DNA of 64,000 nt. It comes from Cristatella mucedo. Lineage: Eukaryota; Bryozoa; Phylactolaemata; Cristatellidae. Shown here one piece after another: positions 23,871 through 34,400 of the stretch (position 1 is the stretch's first letter; the number at the start of each line of letters is the position of its first letter). The stretch covers positions 1-64,000 of the forward strand of contig WPIO01000337.1 of assembly GCA_009760855.2 (NCBI GenBank), given 5' to 3'. The notes under the pieces are model-generated. The model made no database searches. It was given only the letters and a program-made list of their open reading frames with translations, and was not told the origin of the DNA. The translations under genes and the position numbers were made by a program.

Positions 23871-24785
23871 GTCTCGGTCTTCTTGAACTTGAAAGTGCTG
23901 GGTGATGCGAAGGTACCAGTGTAAAGTTCTATCAGTTTCCACGAATTGACGAGTGCGATTGGACTGTGTGCAAAAAGTCTAGCCCAGAATTGCGACTATT
24001 GCGACTTCCAACCGATGAGCACGAGTCGGACATGAATATTATAGATATCTTCTTAGTAAGCTTTCACAGCTCGTTACCAGCAACTAATAATTTGACGTGA
24101 GCATGCTGACCCTGGGCATGTCAGCCCTAACCGTGTTATTCTTGTTTATAGAGCATGCTACCACTCAGTGTTCAATTGTACTCCCTTTGCAGCAGATGGA
24201 AAGTGACTAGAAAGACATCGAGTTTTCCGAGGGCACTACATGAAATTTATCATTTTAAGTATTGCGATTATTATTATTATTAATATTATTATAAAACACG
24301 TGCGTGTTTTTATCGATCTTTGGATGGGCAGTTTGCTAAGCATTTCGAAAACTCTGCTTGAACCAGCTACTAAAGGTTTGGCCTTCATAATCTGCTTTTT
24401 TCCAAGCAGAGATGGTCAAAAGCTATAGTGTTAGCATATTGTTAATAGATCCTTGCTTGACGTATACGTCAGCTAATTTCTCAATGCTTGGACAGGACAG
24501 CAGAACACTTTATCTCGATTATTATATCGATGATACTGAAGATAAAAACACACTTAATCTTTAATATCTAGATTATCCTAAAGTCGTTGCAAGAGAGTTA
24601 TAAGCAATGGTTTATGGCAGATGCTGTATCAAGCTTAAAAAATAATATGTGTTTGGACCAACGTGGAAAGCAAGAAACAAGTCATTCAGTACCAATCGTA
24701 ACTAATACCTATTGCCCGCAACGAAGACACGTACCACGAAATATTCGAATGCCCACAACCCGATACTTGGTTGACATTTAGAGCT
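23871..24785 (+). repeat. ~0.9-kb intron duplicate (partner 11310-12210)
   Basis: Second copy of the intron segment described at 11310-12210. It includes the embedded LINE A tail (24098-24290) and an alignable plus-strand frame (24587-24781 here, 12033-12215 there) that I do not recognise. Confidence 0.8.
24098..24290 (+). mobile_element. LINE family A, old 3' tail (duplicate of 11540-11715)
   Basis: GCATGCTGACCCTGGGCATG, GTGACTAGAAAGACATCGAG and terminal ATTATTATTATTAATATTA. Shared by descent with the copy at 11540. Confidence 0.75.
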
Positions 24786-25268
24786 ACATTCTTGTTATGA
24801 AATCAAAAATGTAGTGTAGCCTTGACAGTATCATCCAGCAAGTGATGAACGGTCAAAGAAGGCATTAGCTGCCGGTCTAGTTAGGTTAAGTCTCACCTTT
24901 AAACTCGAGCGCTATTTAATAACTCGAGAACTGTTTAGTCGACTAATACTCACAGGGTCCTAAATGACGAAGTTATTCCCACTCTAGGCATTTGGTTGCA
25001 AATCAAGTTGTTCCAAAGGATTTTTCCATGCTAGAGACAAATGCTGTATCTCTAGACCATGGGGACTGAGAGATGCCCACAAGTTGAAAACTAATTCGGC
25101 TTGTCCTGAAAGTAAGCTAGCAGAGCTTTGGCTTGGCTGTAGCAGAGCAGACTGAAAGAGGTCACCTGGTGTCTTTCGTACAGCTGACTAGCTAGGGCTG
25201 ACTAGCTGACTAGCTAGGGCTAGCCACTGCTCTCTTTTTTGGAGCTTCATTAGCTTCTCACCTTATGT
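24786..25268. other. Intron, no gene recognised
   Basis: No exon or transposon recognised. It contains a short imperfect repeat of GCTGACTAGCTAGGGCT at about 25185-25225. Confidence 0.5.
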
Positions 25269-25555
25269 TAATAATAATTATAATAATAATAATATGCTTC
25301 GTAAAGCACCCCGAGAGTACTCAAACTCTTTCTAGGCGCTTTACCCTTGCTGCAAAGGAAACACCATCGAATGGTGAGTGGTATCATCATTGATAAACAA
25401 CATGGATGACATAGTTAGGGGTGACATGCACAAGGTCAGCATGCACAGTAATAATAATAATAATTCACTTGATAAAGCGCCCTCAGAGAACTTAATATCT
25501 CTCCAGGCGCTTGTCGGCACCCACAGGCTCATATAGAACGAATCTCGGGGAAGCA
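25269..25555 (-). mobile_element. LINE family A 3' end split by a second LINE A tail
   Basis: The outer copy spans 25269-25449 and resumes at 25513-25555 (GTCGGCACCCACAGGC, matching GTCAGCACGCATAAGC of other copies). The 63-bp inner copy (25450-25512) is just (AAT)n plus the hairpin. The interruption lies at GCATGCACAGT, the same site as at 9880/9881. Confidence 0.85.
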
Positions 25556-25639
25556 CTAGATTATAAAATAGCTGTGGATATTTTTAAACAAGGTATATCC
25601 TAATATTTGTAAGCCATGTCAGGAAGTTCAATTATAATT

Positions 25640-26720
25640 TTAATCATGTAACAGTGATAATACCCTAAGAAAAAAAAAGTTTTTTGAGAAATTATCGGAC
25701 TTCCTTAGAGTGGGATATTACATCTAAATGAGTCCATGCATTAGCGACATTCAGTCTCGACTTCGGCTACTCACTTCTGCTTGCTGTTATACTGGCACTC
25801 TCAATCAGATGCTTACTGTTTGTGCATTACTCTTAAGCTAGATTTTTCTGTGCTGTGCTGGCTCCCAATTGAGCAGCATGTTGACCTCTAGGTTCTGTCA
25901 ATCAACTTTCAGATCCCTTTGTTCTCTGCCAGTAGCCTATCTTTCAGAACTATTCCCCACCAGTTTAAGGGAGTAGGGCGGCCAGTAGTTCTAATCATGT
26001 AACAGTGACGATCCCCCCAAGAAAACCTACGTCTTTGTACGAACAATTGGGCTTCGTGAGAGTGGGATACTACAGCCAAATGAGACCATGCATTTCTTAC
26101 AGCCGGTCTCGATTTATGGTACTCATTTCTGCTTGCTGGTATGCTGGCACTCTCAATCAGGAGTATATTGTTTGTGCACAACTCTTAAGCTAGATTTTTC
26201 TGTGCTGTGCTGGCTCCCAATCAAGCAGCGTGTTGACCTCTAGGTTCTGTCACTCAACTTTCAGTTCCCTTTATTCTCTACCCGTAGCCCATCTTTCAGA
26301 AGTAGTCCTCCCACCAAACTAAGTATCGTACCACCCAATTTTCTGAATCAAATTGTTTAGCTTCATCCCTTACGAGTTCTTTTGTGACCCTGCTGAGAGT
26401 TTGTATGCTGCCAAATCTTAGAGCTCACTCCTGATTGACTTCACATTACCTGGCCTGACATTGCAAGAAGCTAAAACCGCACATGTCTGTCACAGCACTA
26501 AGTGGGTCCTTCGGATTTGTGTGTTGTGCATGCTGCCACTGACCATCTTTGTATGCTGACCCAGCACATGTCACGTCTAACCATGTTATTCTTGTTGGAA
26601 TCGTATTTGCTATTACTTAACATACGATCATGCTTCTCTGATGGCATATTTACAGTGCCCAGAAAGTGATTAGGTTCTCTGAAGGGCTATGCAAATGTAT
26701 TATGATTACCATTATTTTAT
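25640..26720 (+). mobile_element. LINE family A, old copy with internal tandem duplication
   Basis: Highly degraded plus-strand RT C-terminal region: segments equivalent to HAFVTSRLDF.., LHWLP.. and the 3' tail (TGCCCAGAAAGTGATTAGG) occur in order. About 340 bases (25640-25980) are repeated at 25985-26330, starting at TAATCATGTAACAGTGA in both. No usable frame remains. Confidence 0.75.
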
Positions 26721-27787
26721 CTTAACCTACAATCTAGGTTTATACATCCTGAGATCGTTAGTAAAAAAGTGAAGGCAAGCCTTAACCTTGATTAAGTCGT
26801 GGTAATTCCGAAGTTACTAGGTACGACCTTAAAATGAAACTCCCAAGGTGGCTGGTAGTTAACTCCCGTAGTAGGAACCAAAATAAAAGCGATTAAGCCG
26901 TTTGATAAAAAACTGACAGTATTGATGACATCAATATGGCGAATGGTATTCTCTATCTCAAAGCTCGATGATTGAGACTAGTAGCAGACATGTCTACTTC
27001 TGTAATGATGTAGGTTGCTTTGACTGTGTCCTTTTTATAGTTTCAGGATTCGTAAAAAGTGTGTTGATTCTATTACCAACATGGTATGGTCTTGCCCAGA
27101 AAAAAATGTAGTGATACACAGTGATTGAATCAAGAGTAGGAAAATGTAGATTCACCTAGCGATGACTACCCAGAGGCTCTCTGGGGCAGTCTGAACTGAA
27201 CCGTCATTGGCCACAGGCTCGGATTGGTCAGTAGGTGAGCAAAAGGCTCTGCATGTCTAGACCTACCATTATAAGCCTGGAACCCCAACGAGTATGTGTC
27301 TACACTATCCGTAATGGCTCTGACAGTCACTCTGGATTGAGCAACTGCAGACTGAAGATGGCTCATACGGAAATACATAATAGCTGATGTAATTAAGTTC
27401 AAGTAAATATTCGATGATCAAGCCATTATTAGTGAGACTTCGGAGTGGTAATTTTTTGCAAGCTTGTTGCATTGTAGCTCCTATTAGAATTACAAGTGTT
27501 AAGATTAGTCGTTCCATTCAATGACTTTATATTCTGAAAATGCTCCTCCTGCGTCTTCTGAGGTTGGCGGTCAATGTCTGTCGGCAAGTACCTGGATGTT
27601 ATCGTTGTAACATACATTCCTATAGTTCGCGCTTCCGTAAAAGGATTAAGGTTCTTGTTTCTATACTGCAATAATAGTTCCAGCTTATTATTTGACGGTG
27701 CCCAAGCATCAAACCGCACCGCTGATGAGTTTGATGCAGTTGTATGCATCATTAAATCCTTTCTGCAGTCTTTGTCCCTCTTTTTAG
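26721..27787. other. Intron, no gene recognised
   Basis: A minus-strand open frame of 107 codons at 27429-27752 has no family features that I recognise and overlaps the approach to the LRR exon. Otherwise AT-rich intron. Confidence 0.5.
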
Positions 27788-27889
27788 TTGGAGGTGCTGA
27801 ATATTAGCAACAACTGTCTGAAAGCTTACCCAAACGGTACCTTGGGCTCGAAGAGTCTTCGATACCTTGACCTTTCAAATTATTACGGG
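27788..27889 (+). CDS. LRR exon of ROCO gene, last separate LRR exon
   Basis: A 102-nt phase 0/0 exon after acceptor CTTTTTAG (ends 27787), followed by donor GTAAGA at 27890. It encodes LEVLNISNNCLKAYPNG, then TLGSKSLRYLDLSNYYG: one complete LRR and the start of the next. It joins in frame to GIDGRGNMITELPDEV at 39576, completing the LxxLP part of the repeat across the splice. It is not part of the 141-nt exon series. Confidence 0.75.
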
Positions 27890-29474
27890 GTAAGAAACTT
27901 GGTATGACGTCGTTTAGCTTTACGTCGACGAGATCTTTATTAGGTTCTCTGTGACGTCTGCACAACATCTCGGCAGCATTATTATAAACCGTGTTGAACG
28001 ACAAAAAGGCAGCTCACCATCAAAATAGGTCAATATACTTAGGACCAACTTGCACACGAGACGGGTGCAATGATGTGAAAGTTCAAAAAATCATAAATTC
28101 CGACTTTCAAGTTGATCAGTTCACTATTATTTGAGATGTGACTTGGTATACCGAGATAGCAAGATACCAAGGGCTGGCATTTCACCCGGTCGTGAAGTTG
28201 AGGTCGGTCGTGAATGGTATAGAAGCTTTAGAAAAAAAATTCTATGTAGCACACAAAATATATGCGAATACTTCTACCTTAATAAACTATTATATTTCAT
28301 CAACAGAACATTACCACGATAGCTGTCATGTTTGTTAAAGTGGAATCATAGTCAGACCCTCCAGTCAGACCAGTGTTCGCCAAACAAATCTCAAGCTATG
28401 AACATCATAACAACAAATTTTTTAAAACAGCCTCAATTTCCCCAGAATACAATTGAATTTATACACATTTTCAGATTGATTCTCAGTGAATTATGGGCTA
28501 ATGCAATCCAAGTCACCAGCTGAGCGACTGACCGTACCGAGGGTTGCCGATAGTACCTCGTGTCGTGAATGGTGACCACAGGAGCTAAATCAGCAGTCCC
28601 AGGATTCCATAGGCGCTGTTATGCTGGACTAAGTTATATTGACCCCTGGCGGAATTAATTTATCAATACATAATCCCTAACGACAGTCTAGTTGACAAAC
28701 AATACTCACTCCAAGTTTGTGAGCTATATTTCTGGCAAGCAAATGAGGAGTTAGAGCCTGTATAGCCATTTTCCACTGTTGTCCATGAGCTGCTGGCCGT
28801 GGCTTGGCCATAGGCGATCGGGCTTAAGCTTTTTCATTGTGTTATAATTACCTGTGAGACGGTTGACCTCTATTGGACGTGCCATTGTTTTGCATATTGT
28901 ATGTTTTTCATATTTTAAAGTGATGTTTGCCCGTTCAGAGCTGAGTCGCTTATATTTACTAATAGTGCACGAAAACAACATTCGGAATCTTATTTTATAA
29001 AGAAAATCGTTATATTGAATTTTAATGTTCTACTTTCGTTGTAAAAAGGTTTATAAAAAAATAACATATCCCGTTCGGGAAGCTTCTTAACCACAAGTCT
29101 TTGTTATTAAATTTGCATCTAGTTCGTCTTTAAGAGGAAATTTTAAATAACTGAATATTGTTTGGTCATTTTTTGAGTTTCCACCTTAGTAGTACTAGTA
29201 GTAGTATAAAAATTTGATTACGACTTCAGGAAACTTAATCCCTTAATAGTAGGAATTCAGAACAAAGGTCATTTAAAAAAAGCTGTTTACTGTTTCTGTT
29301 TTCAAAATCAGCTGCTACCAAGTGATTTTTCTGTTTTGCCATAAAAACGTTTGCATTTTTTCACAGTTTTAAAGCAAATACCTTACTGTTCTCATTAATT
29401 TTATTGTATATTATCTTTTGTGAAATATTTTAAATCGATAGAATTGTACTTCTAATAATTATATTTCAAGAAAC
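27890..29474. other. Intron, no gene recognised
   Basis: AT-rich with long A and T runs. No exon, RNA gene or transposon recognised. Confidence 0.5.
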
Positions 29475-29625
29475 GCCGAGCTGGTTTGGTCCAGCGGTTA
29501 AGGTGCTCACCCCCCCCCCCCCCGACCACGGTCTTGCTGAGGTCGTGGGCTTGAACCCGGAGGCATATGTGAAGCACCCGAATAGAGATTAAGTTTTCTT
29601 GGGGCGCTATTCAAATGAATTATAT
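29475..29625 (+). mobile_element. tRNA-derived SINE with LINE A-like tail, copy 1
   Basis: A tRNA-like head with A box TGGTCCAGCGGTTAAGG and B box GGGCTTGAACCC is separated by a run of C. The tail AAGCACCCGAATAGAGATTA, then AGTTTTCTTGGGGCGCT and CAAATGAATTAT, parallels the LINE A end (AAGCGCCTAGAGAGAGATTA, TTCTCTGAGGGCGCT, TCAAGTGAATTAT). RNA polymerase III transcription and LINE A-dependent mobilisation are inferred from this structure. Confidence 0.75.
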
Positions 29626-29899
29626 CTACAAATTTTTAAGAATACAAGCACATAGTTTGACTGGTCTGAGAAACGAAATCTAGTTTTGTTACAGAAATTG
29701 GTTTAGACTGAAAAACCACTATTAACGTCTGTGGATTTTGGTTTCATATGTTGAATTGCCTTGAAGAATTTCAGGAGATTTTCAATGGGCTGGCCAGATT
29801 TCATGAAGAGCCTGAATTAAAACTTAAGCCATTTTACTTGTCTTGCCATCCAGCTGCAGCTGACGATCCATCTTTTTTGAAGCAACAAATTAAATACAC

Positions 29900-30960
29900 C
29901 TTGAAGTGACAAGTTCACACTTTCGACGTCATTTGACTATAAATGACAATAACTTCAGCAAATTTGACATCAAATAGACGAGATGCTGATACTTCTGCGA
30001 AATTTAGTGTGGTTTTTATGTGGGGCACTGATGGATCTTTGATACTGTGGAAGAGATTCACGACATTGTTGTTTAATCGCTCTTCGACGCAGCACTTCAA
30101 ATTTTCTACGAGTTTGGTACTAATGTTTATAATTCGTGTGAGAGAGCTGTTTGAATAGTAATTCTAAAAACGTGTCAGCACTCATCAATGTCACCTTTTC
30201 TCAAACTTTGATTCTTAACTTAAAGTTTCACTCGATCCATTTCCTGCATAAGCATTTTTAGCTTATCAACAATCAATCGCTCGATCATTTCCAGTACCCT
30301 GAATTTGGTAAGCCTCGATTTTTTCCTGTACCTCGAATTCGTATAGCATCTAGTGAATGGCGATTTTCATTTTTATCAGTGACTATAACGTTGATCTTTG
30401 GATGGAGTTCAAGCGAGTCTTCACTTCAAGATTCAGTTTAATCTTTTGTCTGAACTCTGCTTTAACTTTAGACAGTAAGACATTTTTTCGCAACAGTCGA
30501 TATTTTGATGAATTTGACAAGCTTATCTGATTTCTTAAAAATACTGAGGCATCTATGTCTCCTGCTAATGCATTATCGCTGATCACTTCGAAGTCAGTAC
30601 CTGCTTTAAAATTGTCCAGATCATCAATTTCATCACAATTCATGTTTAAATCGTCCCCAGTACTCTTATTGCACCATGGGCCAATACTTCAAGCTGCAGA
30701 CCATGGTTTAGACAACACTGTCTTACGACATCGATGTGGCCAAAGCATTTCTTATTTATTGCAGCACCGTCCTGAGTAGATCCCACAAACTCTCGCCTCA
30801 GTGTTATTCCGAAACGCTCAAATACTGTTTCATCTATTCTACCATATCGAGAGCAGTGCCTCAACCGAACATGCGAAAAACACCTGCATTATTGCTGTTT
30901 TATGGCCACAATCATTAATGTTGACTCTGAAGAATCGACGAGCACTCACGGCTGTGTTTT
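29900..30960 (-). pseudogene. hAT-family transposase relic
   Basis: Minus-strand fragments in several frames, in hAT order: RRFFRVNIND, then FGITLRREFVGSTQDGAAI with HIDVVRQCCLNHGLQLEV (30646-30864), then LLRKNVL..EVKTRLNSIQ (30383-30643), and a C-terminal piece at 29915-30100. The D-G-A and C-x2-HGLQL motifs are typical of the catalytic core. It is broken by stops and frameshifts, with no terminal inverted repeats identified, so it is inactive. A LINE A copy abuts it at 30965. Confidence 0.7.
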
Positions 30961-30964
30961 GTCG

Positions 30965-31467
30965 ATAATATAATAATGCACTTGTTAAAGCGCCCTCAGA
31001 GAACTCAATCTCTCTCTAGGCGCTTTACATTTGCTGCAAATGGAAATGCAATTGAATGGTGAGTAATATCATGCTTGATAAACAAACAAAATGAATGACT
31101 TGATTAGGGGTGATATGCACAGGGTCAGCTTGCAAATGTGGTTAGTAGCAGCATGCGCATTGTCTGCATGCATAAGCACATCATAGACGAATCACAGGGT
31201 CCCACTAAATGCTGTCCTAAATAGGTGTTTTAAGTTCTTTTTAAATGTGGTCAGGTCAGGGGGTGTTCTGACGCAGGTCGGGAGGGAGTTCCATGCTTTG
31301 GGAGCATGCGAACTAAATGAACGGTCTCCAAAGGATTTGAGGTATATACGAGGTATTTGTAGACTTTTGGATTCCGAAAAGCTGGTGGCACGATGCTTGG
31401 CCTGATGGGGGAGTACATCTGAGTGATAGGCTCGAGCCATAGAATGAAGGGACCTAAAAGTGAGTGA
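30965..31467 (-). mobile_element. LINE family A, outer copy, left part
   Basis: 3' AAT-type tail, hairpin, UTR and the coding end (RTAFSGTL, AWNSLPTCVRT). Interrupted at GACCTAAAAGTGAGTGA. The remainder continues at 32762. Confidence 0.85.
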
Positions 31468-32761
31468 TGTAGTTCGTATGTACGTGTGTATGTATGTATT
31501 GTATGCCAGCTCCTCTGATGAGCCAGTGATGTGGAGTGGACACAGGCCAGTAACCAGCAGGTGGCCAGATGGTAGATTCACAATCACTGTCGGCCGGTGT
31601 ACAGTTGTGGTCGATGAATCATCGGAGTTGGGGAGAGGGGAGTGAGGACGTTAAGGCATGGCTGAGCAGTTGGGGCTCTCTCACTGGGAGTGGGAAGTGT
31701 TACTGGTGAATAAAACATTTGCGAACTTTAAGCTTTTCGCGGTCTATCAAGGACTAAGCACGGACGACAGGAAGAACTATAGCACGGTAAAGAGAAAATT
31801 GACCGCAGCGTTTTCACCCAATCGCTTCTGAGCTTATGACAATAATAATAATAATAATAATAATGTACTTGATAAAGCACCCTCTGAGAACTTAATCTCT
31901 TTCTAGGCGCTTTACATTTGCTACAAAGGGAAATGCAATTAAATGGTAAGTAAAATCATGCTTGAAAAACAAACAAAATGAATAACATGGTTAGGGGTGA
32001 CATGCACGGAGTCAGCATGCAAATGTGGCTAGTGGCAGCATGCTCAGTGTCAGCATGCATGAGCACGTGAAGGACGAATCACAGGGACCCACTAAATGCT
32101 GTCCTAAATAGGTGTTTTTGTAGGTTCCTTTTAAATGTGGTCAGGTCAGGGGATGTTCTGACGCAGGTCTGGAGGGAGTTCCAGGCTTTGGGAGCATATG
32201 AACTAAATGCATGGTCTCCAAAGGATTTAAGGTTTGTATAAGGTATTTCTAGACTGTTGGATTCCGAAAAGCGGGCGGTACTTGGCCTGATCGGGGAGTA
32301 TGTCGGAGAGATAGGCTGGAGCCATAGAATAAAGGGACCTAAAAGTGAGCGACAAAACCTTCAAGTCAATCCGTGGCTTGACTGGTAGCCAGTGCAGGTC
32401 GACGAGAAGTGGAGAAATGTGGCAACTGCGACGCTCACGACAGACAAGCCTAGCTGAGGAGTTTTGCACCAGCTGCAATCGCCTGATGGCCCATGCTGGT
32501 AGGCCAGTAAGCAGTGATGAGCTTTTAAGCAGGCAGTTGAGTGCCGGTGAGAACGTAGACGAATACTCGGCCGACCTTAAGCCGCTGATATAGCTGGTTA
32601 CCGGCCTGTGTCCCAGCCACATCATAGGCTCATCAGAGGAGCCGGCATACAATACATACATACATACACATGTACATACAAACTACAAGTTCCATTGACC
32701 TTAAGTTCACAAGTCAGGAGCCGGCATACAATACATCCATATATACGTACAACTAACTACA
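31468..32761 (+). mobile_element. Foldback LTR-like element with gag remnant, inserted in LINE A
   Basis: The left end is TGTAGTTCGTATGTACG; right ends are at 32687 and again at 32761, both closing in ACTACA. The left ~90 bases are the inverted repeat of 32594-32687 (TATTGTATGCC, GGCTCCTCTGATGAGCC, ACAGGCC). Internally, 31700-31840 encodes a Ty3-like Gag stretch (VYQGLSTDDRKNY, AAFSPNRF), and 32517-32590 its continuation (DELLSRQLSAGENV, EYSADLK). It contains a stop. A GAATAAAAC motif near 31709 could be an LTR polyadenylation signal. Flanks AGTGA and AGCGA suggest a ~5-bp target duplication. An LTR at one end and an inverted partial LTR at the other is my reading. Confidence 0.65.
31841..32516 (-). 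mobile_element. LINE family A, inner copy inside the gag remnant
   Basis: (AAT)n, hairpin, UTR, coding end, and RT C-terminal motifs (LHWLPVKPRID, GLPAWAIRRLQLVQ). It splits the Gag frame between ..AYD and DELL... ATGA occurs at both junctions, as expected for a short target duplication. Confidence 0.85.
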
Positions 32762-33042
32762 AGCGACAAAATCTAGATGCCAATCCGTTGCTTGACTGGT
32801 AGCCAGTGCAGGTCGGCGAGAAGTGGAGTAATGTGGCAACTGCGACGCTCACGACAGACAAGCCTAGCTGCGGAGTTTTGCACCAGCTGCAATCGCCTGA
32901 TGGCCCATGCTGATAGGCCAGTAAGCAGTGAGTTGCAGAAGTCGAGACAGGGTGTCACGAATGCAGGCACCAATTGGGACGTGGTATCCTTATCTAAACA
33001 AGGCTAAATTTTAGCAATGTTATGAAGCTGAAAATAGGCAGA
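32762..33042 (-). mobile_element. LINE family A, outer copy, right part
   Basis: Resumes at GCGACAAAATC, collinear with the left part. It encodes LHWLPVKQRI, CRERRSCHIT and GLSAWAIRRLQLVQ. Ends at the AAAATAGGCAGA position. Confidence 0.85.
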
Positions 33043-33061
33043 CCAATGGTCAAGCAAATCT

Positions 33062-33550
33062 TTACTCCTGGTGTTTTCTATCCATGGCCGCAATCGTTTT
33101 GTTCCTCTTTTCTTTGTAATCATCTTGCACCAGCTTCATCACTTGCTTTAGTTCGCCGGCTTGTTGATATTTAGGGGGCCTAGTTTTTTCTATTAGGGTG
33201 ATGACTTTGACAGCCAGCGATGACAGAATCAGGCTGTGAGGCAGGCAGAGTCTGCTTAGATAGTTGGTTGCAAGGCTCACTACTGGACTTCCTTGTACAT
33301 GAGACTGGCAGCTAAGAAGCAAGCCTAGCTGAAGGGTGGTGGCTGTGGAATCTGGAGCATCGCCCTGGCACGAATGGCACTCTAGAATTGGTGCTTCTTC
33401 CAGGCTCACCTTGACCTCTCCTTGACCTCCGTAGGATCTTTTACTACTCATTCCAGGATGTTGAGGCCGGTGGAAAACTGCCATGGACACATTCACAGCC
33501 TTCGTGCGCACGGTTCTACGCTTGTGATCTACCCATGCTCTGCTAAGCAT
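33062..33550 (-). CDS. Unidentified ORF, 162 codons
   Basis: Longest minus-strand frame outside repeats, ATG to stop, immediately beyond the LINE A 5' edge. It has a hydrophobic stretch in the middle (LCLPHSLILSSLAVKVITLI) and a basic, charged C terminus (KLVQDDYKEKRNKTIAAMD). One ECHSCQG motif is present. I recognise no family. It could be a gene fragment, part of an unknown transposon, or chance. No splice evidence was found. Confidence 0.25.
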   Translation of the reverse strand: MLSRAWVDHKRRTVRTKAVNVSMAVFHRPQHPGMSSKRSYGGQGEVKVSLEEAPILECHSCQGDAPDSTATTLQLGLLLSCQSHVQGSPVVSLATNYLSRLCLPHSLILSSLAVKVITLIEKTRPPKYQQAGELKQVMKLVQDDYKEKRNKTIAAMDRKHQE

Positions 33551-34221
33551 TGCTCAACAGCAGTAGATCTGCGATGAAGCAATGCCTGTCATAGGTGTGC
33601 ACACTATGTTAGAGGCCACATCCTCCCATAATCAGGGAGGCTGTTTTGACTTGAGCAGTCGCACCTGAAGGGTTAACTGCTTCCCCTGCTGGCGATAAGT
33701 TCGCAATGGCCAGTACAGGACTTGATTGTGTTTCTGTTTACAGCAAGGAGTGCTTCAGTGGGAGATCTAGTGTGGGAGCTCTTTCGTGGGATCTGGTAGA
33801 GTGCTGAGCTCTGAGCAGCCTTCAGAGGCTGCGACAGTAGCCACTCCTACTGCAGAAACTGTGGCCTGTCTGATGATCTTACTGTCACACGTTTCACGAG
33901 AGTCGTTCGAGAGGCAGTGTGACTTCAGGCGATATCAGGCAAATCGAGGGGCTTCTGGCTGGGCCCAGAGCATGGCATAAGGGGAGTATCTGAACTCAAA
34001 ATATGTCACGAGTTTTCATTTGCCGTAGGATGCACGAGTATGTAGTCAATCTCCAGTGCTGGTTCTCCTAAAGAATACATGCTTACTGTTGCACAGACTA
34101 CGACTACCTCCGATCAAGAGGGGTATGAGGTCAACTTTCTGATAGAATGTCTGGACACTGCCAGTAAATAGTGAGCTCAGAGCCAGACTGTCTGATGAGA
34201 ATGAATATCGGACATAGCAAA
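33551..34221. other. Intron, no gene recognised
   Basis: Slightly GC-richer than its surroundings. I see no exon or repeat. Confidence 0.4.
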
Positions 34222-34400
34222 TATTAATAATTATAATGCATTTGAAGTAGGCCTCTCAGAGATATCGTCTGTTTCTAAGCACTTCACATTTGCTACAAGG
34301 AAGCACGTTCGAATGGTTAGTAGTAGCGTGCTCAAAAAACAACAGGAGTAACATGGTTAGGTGTGACGTGCACAGGGTCAGCATGCGAACCATTGGTATC
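34222..34400 (-). mobile_element. LINE family A, 3' tail
   Basis: AATAATTATAATGCATTTGA, TTCTAAGCACTTCACATTTG, AACATGGTTAGGTGTGAC and GGGTCAGCATGC in the family order. Confidence 0.75.

Noticed and set aside
27429-27752. 107-codon minus-strand ORF beside an LRR exon
   Set aside because: No recognisable domain; in intron of the opposite strand; AT-rich composition allows such frames by chance.
29511-29523. C-run as a G-quadruplex or telomere-like signal
   Set aside because: It is a homopolymer in the anticodon-arm region of the SINE; a similar run at 8451 is unrelated.
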